From assembly GCA_026397455.1 (NCBI GenBank), contig JAPLUX010000107.1, positions 1 to 6,048 of the forward strand: a stretch of DNA of 6,048 nucleotides. The letters run 5' to 3'. The stretch is from Candidatus Aenigmatarchaeota archaeon (lineage in GTDB: Archaea > Aenigmatarchaeota > Aenigmatarchaeia > CG10238-14). The notes beneath the pieces are model-generated. The model worked only from the letters and a program-made list of their open reading frames with translations, did no database searches and was not told the origin of the DNA. Made by a program: the position numbers and the translations under genes. Below are positions 1-4,345 of the stretch, piece after piece; positions within the stretch are counted from its first letter, which is position 1, and each line of letters begins with the position of its first letter.

Positions 1-6
1 TAAGAT

Positions 7-15
7 TTTATATTA
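7..15 (+). promoter_or_regulatory. Possible TATA box before the first membrane gene
   Basis: An AT-rich TATA-like element (TTTATATTA) lies about 19 bases before the ATG at 30. That is closer than the usual 26-27 bases for a leaderless archaeal gene. No Shine-Dalgarno-like sequence precedes this ATG. The window edge cuts off whatever lies upstream, so the gene may instead be transcribed from outside. Confidence 0.25.
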
Positions 16-29
16 CTCCTTATATAATT

Positions 30-611
30 ATGGCAGAATCGAAGAAAGAAGTAAGTTTACTCAGTTTAGCAAGTAGTGGTTTTGAAAAGATCAAAAACTT
101 ATCAGACAGTCAGTTAATAAGTGATAAACTCTTAGCACTGAATATGTTACTTTACGTTATTGTACTTTCTTTGATAATCACAAATTCTCTTCTACCTAAT
201 ACTCTTTCAGATACATTTTCTTTTTTAGTGTATCTGGCTGTTTCTGCAATATTCGCTTTGATTTCAAATTTACTTTATGGGCCGTTATTAGAAACAATTT
301 CTAAATTTTCCTCAAATAGAATACAATCTATAAGAGTGTCGATAGTTTTTCTGTTTATTGCAATTACCTTGGTTGTAGGAGGCATTGTTTTCAACAATAA
401 GCTACTTGTGAATTTATCAGGTGGGTTGGTAGGACTACAGGTTCTATTAATTCCATTCTTGAGTTTTTTCTTCAAGAATTCTAAAATTCAAGATGTCGAA
501 ATAGACCCAAGTCAAATATGGACAGCAATCGGCAGATTAGCATCTGTTGTAAGTATAGTTAGTTTTATTTTAGATTTGATATTAATTATAATGAAAGTTT
601 CATTGATATAA
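30..611 (+). CDS. Unknown five-helix membrane protein
   Basis: I do not recognise a family. The 193-residue product has a short charged, Ser/Lys-rich N-terminus with no signal peptide. It then has five predicted membrane segments at about residues 35-55, 62-83, 101-121, 127-148 and 167-190. The loop around 149-163 is polar (KNSKIQD, then EIDPSQ), and no catalytic or metal-binding motif is visible. The ATG at 30 is used because it is the only early Met in the frame; the next is near residue 39, inside the first helix. The next gene begins 19 bases after this stop on the same strand, so the two are probably one transcription unit and may form a membrane complex, which is inference only. The overlapping minus-strand reading frame at 275-475 is a shadow. 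Confidence 0.75.
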   Translation: MAESKKEVSLLSLASSGFEKIKNLSDSQLISDKLLALNMLLYVIVLSLIITNSLLPNTLSDTFSFLVYLAVSAIFALISNLLYGPLLETISKFSSNRIQSIRVSIVFLFIAITLVVGGIVFNNKLLVNLSGGLVGLQVLLIPFLSFFFKNSKIQDVEIDPSQIWTAIGRLASVVSIVSFILDLILIIMKVSLI

Positions 612-630
612 ATTTTATTGGTTGATAATT

Positions 631-1155
631 ATGGGAATATTAAAAATCGGAAGAAGAGCGGAAATTTTTCTTACTCTTGCAGCTATATCATTATTATTAA
701 GTCAAGTTGTTTCTTATCAAATTGATTCATCAAGAAATGCTTTAGAGGAAAAATTAATCAGTGCTATTGATACACAGGTAAAGGTTTCAGATGTAAGAGC
801 TGCAATGAACGAGCATCTTTTACGATATTTAGTTGGGATTAATCCAAAAATTAATGAAACTGCAAAAGAATTAAGTTCTGAGGTAAATCAAGAATTTAGT
901 CAGCAAGACGTAATCAAATTTTATTTTAATACAACTGACGAAATGAATGTATATTTCATGGAAGTTTATGCTCTAAATTCTATGAGACCCCAATGGGAAA
1001 ATCAATCAACTGAAGCTCTTTTAATCACCTTTCAAATTGAGAACCAAAAAATGTCACTTCTTGAAATAGGCTATGTTATAACAATAATATCAGCATTCAT
1101 ATTTTTGATTTTAGGCTTATATTATAATCGAGAAGTATACAAGGCAAGTAAGTAG
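631..1155 (+). CDS. Unknown bitopic protein with a helical outer domain
   Basis: The 174-residue product has a basic N-terminus (MGILKIGRR), a membrane helix at about 10-28, a mostly helical hydrophilic region at 30-143, a second helix at about 145-165 and a short basic tail. The basic ends imply that both termini are cytoplasmic and that the roughly 115-residue middle faces outward. This hairpin plan resembles four-helix-bundle sensor domains of chemoreceptors and histidine kinases, but no HAMP, kinase or other output domain follows, and I saw no family signature. A TTG at 622 would add three residues. The ATG at 631 is preferred because it is the stronger codon, although no good ribosome site precedes either. 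It lies 19 bases after the five-helix membrane gene, probably in the same transcript. A sensor or structural partner role is speculation. Confidence 0.7.
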   Translation: MGILKIGRRAEIFLTLAAISLLLSQVVSYQIDSSRNALEEKLISAIDTQVKVSDVRAAMNEHLLRYLVGINPKINETAKELSSEVNQEFSQQDVIKFYFNTTDEMNVYFMEVYALNSMRPQWENQSTEALLITFQIENQKMSLLEIGYVITIISAFIFLILGLYYNREVYKASK

Positions 1156-1162
1156 ATTAACA

Positions 1163-1202
1163 TACTCTGACCACATGAGTCTAGTAGGATATATGTGGAG
1201 TA
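1163..1202 (+). repeat. Imperfect inverted repeat after the membrane gene pair
   Basis: TACT (1163-1166) and CCACAT (1171-1176) pair with ATGTGG (1193-1198) and AGTA (1199-1202). This gives ten pairs with a four-base bulge and a 16-base loop. ACTC (1164-1167) can instead pair with GAGT (1177-1180), giving a competing small hairpin. It lies just after the stop at 1155, so an RNA 3'-end or processing structure is the simplest reading. The outer TACT/AGTA could also be a protein site. Confidence 0.4.
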
Positions 1203-1233
1203 ATATTAATAATTTAAGATTTAACTGATTCAA

Positions 1234-1482
1234 TCAACTCAAAACTACTAAGTTTTTTTTCCTTTTACATTCTATCGCTGTCAGCCAGTTAGGAATTCTC
1301 CACGAAATTTCTTTCAGGACTTTAGGTGAAAAGTGGAATTGTTCTACGGTAGTCCATTTATCCTCATTTTTAACTCTTCTTTGGAATGACACGTTATTTT
1401 CCCATAAATTCCAATTAACCCAATTATTCTCGCTAATCGGAATCCAACCTTTGGCGACAGGCCAGATTTTTTTATCTTTCAT
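1234..1482 (-). CDS. Small PC4-like protein, putative
   Basis: The product is 82 residues from the ATG at 1482. A GTG at 1491 would add three residues, but that GTG is part of GTGAT, which matches the archaeal ribosome site and sits four bases before the ATG, so the ATG start is preferred. The middle (about residues 21-70) is rich in Trp and reads as two strands with an R-R-x-K stretch, a charged turn, W-T-T, then an amphipathic helix ending near W66. This layout (W-x-x-W, Q-R-R, K-W-T-T, then F-S-P-K-V-L) recalls small archaeal proteins of the PC4/whirly-like single-stranded DNA-binding type. The resemblance is from memory of the pattern, not a search. The basic tail (ECKRKKN) would suit nucleic-acid contact. 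No signal peptide or membrane segment. It stands apart from the upstream minus-strand gene, 132 bases away. Confidence 0.6.
   Translation of the reverse strand: MKDKKIWPVAKGWIPISENNWVNWNLWENNVSFQRRVKNEDKWTTVEQFHFSPKVLKEISWRIPNWLTAIECKRKKNLVVLS
1253..1260 (+). terminator. T8 run, likely terminator of the membrane gene pair
   Basis: A run of eight T on the plus strand, 98 bases past the stop at 1155, suits archaeal oligo-T termination. It lies inside the 3' end of the convergent minus-strand gene, where it encodes the Lys-rich tail, so the T-run may be a by-product of that coding sequence. Confidence 0.4.
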
Positions 1483-1486
1483 TTCT

Positions 1487-1491
1487 ATCAC
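1487..1491 (-). promoter_or_regulatory. Ribosome site deciding the start at 1482
   Basis: Read on the minus strand, GTGAT lies four bases before the ATG at 1482. It matches the 3' half of the archaeal Shine-Dalgarno GGAGGTGATC in the expected register. This favours the ATG over the in-frame GTG at 1491, which is part of the site itself. Confidence 0.5.
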
Positions 1492-1509
1492 TTTAATATC
1501 TATACATTA

Positions 1510-1598
1510 TACTGTTAAATGATTTTCTGGAGTAGAGTTGCGATGAACAATTAAACCTTGGGAATAAATTTTTGGAAGGTTCGAGTCCGGCGATAGTA
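1510..1598 (+). other. Degenerate tRNA-like sequence, possible tRNA relic
   Basis: GGTTCGAGTCC (1578-1588) is a perfect T-loop/B-box core. The seven bases at 1592-1598 (GATAGTA) can pair with 1510-1516 (TACTGTT) as an acceptor-like stem with two G-U pairs. AGTTG (1536-1540) and CAATT (1548-1552) form a five-pair stem with a seven-base loop where an anticodon arm would be. The total of 89 bases would suit a long-variable-arm tRNA. Against function: the T stem has two A-G mismatches, no D stem can be drawn, U8 is missing, the base at position 33 is G rather than T, and no CCA follows. It is therefore a decayed relic, an unusual tRNA-like RNA or a coincidence, not an annotated tRNA gene. Confidence 0.25.
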
Positions 1599-1600
1599 AG

Positions 1601-1616
1601 AAAAAGTTACTTTTTT
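1601..1616. terminator. Bidirectional AT hairpin terminator
   Basis: AAAAAG (1601-1606) and CTTTTT (1610-1615) form a perfect six-pair stem with a TTA loop. There is a T6 run on the plus strand (1611-1616) and a T5 run on the minus strand. It overlaps the stop codon of the minus-strand CxxC gene (1615-1617), so it is well placed to end that transcript. In the other direction it would also end any RNA made from the tRNA-like sequence just before it. Confidence 0.5.
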
Positions 1617-2043
1617 AAGTCCAACTTACTTTGTACAGAGATTCTTCAAATGGAAATGGTATATCTTTTCTATCTTGGGGGATGATTTCAGGAGCGAAGG
1701 TATAACTTTGACAAGTATGACAAACTTTAATTCCTGGCACGTCCTTCATTGATGTTGATTGCATAGCTTTTCTTGCTTCTTCAACCAGTTCCTCATAATT
1801 TTTAAAATCAGAAATCCCACTTAATCTAAAAGTGACTCTTCTATATCCAAAACCGGTCCATTTATTTTCAACAACTGTAACAGCTATAATAGCTCTACCA
1901 TCATCAACACAATAACCATGTTCTATTCTACCCGCATACATCCATTTTATTTTATCCCCAGATTTTAATGGTCCTGCTATATTTTTTGGGAGACGAAGAT
2001 TAGCTTTCATCCCTTCTTTAATTGCATAAGTTCCAGATACCAT
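1615..2043 (-). CDS. Unknown small cytoplasmic protein with a CxxC motif
   Basis: The product is 142 residues with no signal peptide or membrane segment. Residues 12-75 look like a compact beta domain: a basic strand (MKANLRLPK), a turn, L-K-S-G-D-K-I-K-W, a turn with C45, a strand at 51-58, then W62 and R68-R73. A helix follows at 82-96, then CHTC at 108-111, and the tail is rich in Pro and aromatics. The strand-GD-strand pattern recalls small PUA/ASCH-like RNA-binding barrels, but I could not match the signature, so this is only a fold guess. A single CxxC pair could form half a metal site, a redox pair or a dimer-bridging zinc knuckle. Transcription is probably leaderless from the TATA box at 2067-2074. 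Function unknown. Confidence 0.75.
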   Translation of the reverse strand: MVSGTYAIKEGMKANLRLPKNIAGPLKSGDKIKWMYAGRIEHGYCVDDGRAIIAVTVVENKWTGFGYRRVTFRLSGISDFKNYEELVEEARKAMQSTSMKDVPGIKVCHTCQSYTFAPEIIPQDRKDIPFPFEESLYKVSWT

Positions 2044-2066
2044 ATATTAATTACAGAAAAATTAAA

Positions 2067-2074
2067 TATTTAAA
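2067..2074 (-). promoter_or_regulatory. TATA box for the leaderless CxxC gene
   Basis: On the minus strand the sequence reads TTTAAATA, a near-consensus archaeal TATA box. It is centred about 27 bases before the ATG at 2043, which places the transcript start at or next to the start codon. No ribosome site is present, consistent with a leaderless mRNA. Confidence 0.65.
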
Positions 2075-2167
2075 CCTGATTTAAGAACGGGATAACTACG
2101 CGACGACTGAAATGAGGAGAAAACTGGCACGAGAACTTATTTTATAATCTTTCCCTAATACGATTTA

Positions 2168-2178
2168 AGATTAAAAAT
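2168..2178 (+). promoter_or_regulatory. Probable TATA region of the GNAT gene
   Basis: GATTAAAAATT is centred about 36 bases before the ATG at 2209. This would start transcription about 8-10 bases ahead of the gene, giving a very short leader with no clear ribosome site. A second AT element (TTATAATT, 2192-2199) is too close to the ATG to be the TATA box. Confidence 0.4.
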
Positions 2179-2208
2179 TCAGTTTCAAAAGTTATAATTG
2201 GCGAATTA

Positions 2209-2718
2209 ATGAAAATAAGAAATGCTACAGAGAATGACTTAGATGCGATGAAGAAAATAGATGAAGATAGCTATGGGGGTTATGGAGCGAACAGAGAATA
2301 TTTTGCTAAAAAATTGAATTCTTTTCGCAAAGGAGTTTTAGTCGTTGAAGATAAAGGTAAAGTAACTGGCTTTACAATTATTGAAATTTTGAGCAAAAAC
2401 GAAATACCAAATAATTTTTGTGATTTGAAATTAACTGAATCAATCAACGGTAAATGGATGCATGTGATTGTTTTTACAACTTCAACGAATTATATCGATA
2501 AAGAATCGGACACTAAGTTACTTCTAGCCGCTGAAAAGGTTGGTAAAAGCGAGGGTTGCATAGAATCATGTGTACCATTGAGTAAAGATCATCCGTTCAG
2601 AAATAATGGCGTTTTTGAATTCTGGGAAATGAATGGTTATAAGAAAGTTGGGAAAATAAAATGGGTACCAAATAAAAAAGAATTCGTGGAATGTTATTTC
2701 TATAAGAAAAAATTATAA
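2209..2718 (+). CDS. GNAT-family N-acetyltransferase
   Basis: The 169-residue length is usual for a single GNAT domain, which transfers an acetyl group from acetyl-CoA to an amine. The N-terminus (IRNATENDLDAMKKID) is the typical first strand and helix. Residues 43-61 give the paired strands (VLVVEDKGKVTGF, then IIEIL). H85-F89 is the core strand before motif A, and residues 132-147 (NNGVFEFWEMNGYKKVG) form the motif B helix and strand. The CoA-binding loop is odd: where R/Q-x-x-G-x-G/A is expected there is I-D-K-E-S-D-T-K-L-L (about 96-105), so pyrophosphate binding may be weak or altered. The substrate cannot be told. It is transcribed away from the CxxC gene and is likely monocistronic, since a new promoter lies before the next gene. 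The ATG at 2209 begins exactly at the first GNAT strand. Confidence 0.85.
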   Translation: MKIRNATENDLDAMKKIDEDSYGGYGANREYFAKKLNSFRKGVLVVEDKGKVTGFTIIEILSKNEIPNNFCDLKLTESINGKWMHVIVFTTSTNYIDKESDTKLLLAAEKVGKSEGCIESCVPLSKDHPFRNNGVFEFWEMNGYKKVGKIKWVPNKKEFVECYFYKKKL

Positions 2719-2723
2719 GTTTC

Positions 2724-2751
2724 ATCTTAATTTAATATTAAAACTTAAGAT
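2724..2751. repeat. Nested inverted repeat over the OB-fold operon promoter
   Basis: ATCTTAA (2724-2730) and TTAAGAT (2745-2751) are perfect inverted arms. Almost the whole spacer is itself a perfect 12-base palindrome (TTTAATATTAAA, 2731-2742). The inner palindrome coincides with the likely TATA box, so a dimeric regulator bound here would compete with TBP. It could instead act as a weak 3'-end hairpin for the GNAT gene. Confidence 0.45.
2735..2744 (+). promoter_or_regulatory. TATA box for the OB-fold/permease operon
   Basis: ATATTAAAAC is centred about 27 bases before the ATG at 2767, the spacing of a leaderless archaeal promoter. No ribosome site precedes that ATG. The element is embedded in the nested inverted repeat at 2724-2751. 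Confidence 0.5.
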
Positions 2752-2766
2752 TCAAAATTTTAATTC

Positions 2767-3159
2767 ATGGATAAGAAAAATATCCTAATATTTTGGTTTT
2801 TGTTCACTTCATTCTTAGGTCTGATTTTGATTTATGTCGCTGCTTTGAATTTACAACCGGTGAAGATTGAAGTAAGTCAAATAACATCAGAACTTATCGG
2901 AAGGTCTGTGTTAACCAGCGGGAAGATAGTCCAGAAAACTCCAAATTCTGCAGGTCATTTATTTCTCATGATTTCAGACGATAAATCAAAGATTCAAGTT
3001 CCGATTTTTGCCAGCTTGATGAATGATTTGAAGAAAAATAACATCACAGAGAACGATTTCAAGATTAACAAGCTTATTTCTGTAAACGGTTTGGTCGGAG
3101 AATACAGAGGACAGTTGCAAATACTCCCAAGAAAAGTTTCTGACATAAACTTAAAGTGA
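2767..3159 (+). CDS. Membrane-anchored OB-fold protein
   Basis: The 130-residue product has a membrane anchor or signal anchor at about residues 5-27, after MDKKN, and an OB-fold domain at about 40-127. The OB pattern is clear: G-R-S-V-L-T-S-G-K-I (45-54), H-L-F-L-M-I-S-D-D (64-72), K-I-Q-V-P-I-F (75-81), and the last strands V-N-G-L-V-G-E-Y-R-G-Q-L-Q-I (106-119) with a P-R-K-V-S-D-I tail. This is the nucleic-acid-binding OB type (tRNA-anticodon/helicase-like) in family terms. The positive charges before the helix suggest the OB domain lies outside the membrane, where DNA or RNA binding would be unexpected. No lipobox Cys or cleavable signal site is obvious. The permease gene follows after four bases, with its ribosome site in this gene's stop region, so the two are translationally linked. 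A ligand-binding or permease-partner role is inference. Confidence 0.85.
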   Translation: MDKKNILIFWFLFTSFLGLILIYVAALNLQPVKIEVSQITSELIGRSVLTSGKIVQKTPNSAGHLFLMISDDKSKIQVPIFASLMNDLKKNNITENDFKINKLISVNGLVGEYRGQLQILPRKVSDINLK

Positions 3160-3161
3160 TC
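3156..3161 (+). promoter_or_regulatory. Ribosome site of the permease gene, overlapping the OB-fold stop
   Basis: GTGATC spans the TGA stop of the OB-fold gene (3157-3159) and lies two bases before the ATG at 3164, in register with the archaeal GGAGGTGATC. It supports this start and suggests coupled translation of the two genes. Confidence 0.6.
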
Positions 3162-3163
3162 GT

Positions 3164-4345
3164 ATGTTCTTGGAAATTTTGTTGTTTTCTATTCTTGGTA
3201 TTTGTGTTGGCACAATCACAGGTCTGATTCCAGGGTTTCATATAAACACTCTGATACCTTTCATAATGGGAATGACATTCTTGTTTGCTTCACCATATTA
3301 TCTGACAGCCTTCATCGTATCATTGACAGTCACGTGGATTTTCATAAGTTATATTCCTTCCGTATTCCTTGGTGCCCCGCAAGAGGATACTAGTCTCGCT
3401 GTTTTACCTGGACATAGATTACTTTTAGAAGGAAGGGGATATGAAGCGATTAAGTTGACGATAATCGGCGGTATGGGTTCCTTGATGATTACGTTGATTC
3501 TTGTTTCAATATTCTCCACTGATTTCAGCAATTTTTATGATATGTTAAGGCCTTACATCCAGTACTTAATAGCTATCGTTGTTTTGTTCATGATTGCCTC
3601 AGAGAAGAGGTTGAGGAAAATTCTTTCTGCAGTTCTCATAATTCTTCTCTCTGGGTTTTTCGGTATAATCACGTTAAGTTCAAGTCTAGTCCCTTCAGAA
3701 AACGTCTTTTTTCCGATGCTGACTGGAATGTTCGGCTTAAGTACGATCATCATCAGCATGAAAGGAAAATCTAAGATACCAACACAGAAAGAGGATTCTA
3801 ACTTGAACATCTCTAAAGTTGACTTGTTGAAATCTATTCTGCTTGGCTCTGTTGCTGGGACACTAATCGGTGGAGAGACTAGATCTTTCCTAGTCAGTCT
3901 ATCAGGGATAAGAGTTGCACATGAAGTCGTTTCTCTGCTAAGTTTATACATCATACAGACTCCGAGAAGTGGGGCGAGTATAGCTATACAAAAAATATTG
4001 CCTGAATTAGCTTTTTATGATGTTGTGCTTATGATAGGAGTGATTTGTTTTGCCTCTGGGATTGCTGTGTTGATAACAATGTTCCTCGGTAAAAGAATTC
4101 CAAAGTTGTTAGCAAAGTTGAATTACAAGTATCTTTGTCTTTCTGTGATAATTTTTATGCTGATAATGATTTTTCTAATGACTGGAGTTTATGGTTTGTT
4201 GATAGTTTTCACTTCAACTTCTATCGGGTTGCTTTGTGCTCATCTGGGAATAAAGAAGTCACATTGCATGGGGTGTTTGTTGATTCCATCAATTCTTATT
4301 TTCTCTGGGTTAAATGGGGTTGTACTTTCAATATTGGGGATTTAA
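3164..4345 (+). CDS. TctA/DUF112-family membrane permease
   Basis: The product is 393 residues, the length I expect for the archaeal TctA-like group, with about ten hydrophobic segments. The family's large subunit carries tricarboxylates and similar solutes; the archaeal branch has no established substrate. Visible signatures are G-T-I-T-G-L-I-P-G-F-H-I-N-T-L (16-30) in the first helix, F-L-G-A-P-Q-E-D-T-S-L-A-V-L-P-G-H (68-84) with R-G-Y-E-A (91-95) after helix two, and K-K-S-H-C-M-G-C-L-L-I-P (364-375) near the end. The expected second-half copy of the G-x-x-x-G-x-x-P-G motif is degenerate: G-S-V-A-G-T-L-I-G-G-E (228-238), with no Pro-Gly. A polar linker (about 200-220) divides the halves. 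No TctB or TctC gene is present; the only partner is the OB-fold protein four bases upstream. The last 18 bases overlap the convergent radical SAM gene. Other frames in this region are shadows. Confidence 0.88.
   Translation: MFLEILLFSILGICVGTITGLIPGFHINTLIPFIMGMTFLFASPYYLTAFIVSLTVTWIFISYIPSVFLGAPQEDTSLAVLPGHRLLLEGRGYEAIKLTIIGGMGSLMITLILVSIFSTDFSNFYDMLRPYIQYLIAIVVLFMIASEKRLRKILSAVLIILLSGFFGIITLSSSLVPSENVFFPMLTGMFGLSTIIISMKGKSKIPTQKEDSNLNISKVDLLKSILLGSVAGTLIGGETRSFLVSLSGIRVAHEVVSLLSLYIIQTPRSGASIAIQKILPELAFYDVVLMIGVICFASGIAVLITMFLGKRIPKLLAKLNYKYLCLSVIIFMLIMIFLMTGVYGLLIVFTSTSIGLLCAHLGIKKSHCMGCLLIPSILIFSGLNGVVLSILGI

Noticed and set aside
1492..1499. Plus-strand TATA box (TTTAATAT) for the tRNA-like sequence
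   Set aside because: It is centred only about 14 bases before 1510, too close to start a transcript that includes the whole structure.
2089..2127. C/D box guide RNA (GGGATAA, CTGA, ATGAGGA, CTGG)
   Set aside because: The C box matches poorly and the second guide interval is only about five bases, too short for a guide; no proper D box follows. Kept only as a composition island.
3553..3954. 133-codon minus-strand reading frame inside the permease gene
   Set aside because: It lies wholly within a strongly recognisable membrane protein gene, has no promoter or ribosome site, and its product shows no domain-like pattern. It is a shadow, as are the frames at 275-475, 3202-3393, 3349-3531 and 4135-4356.
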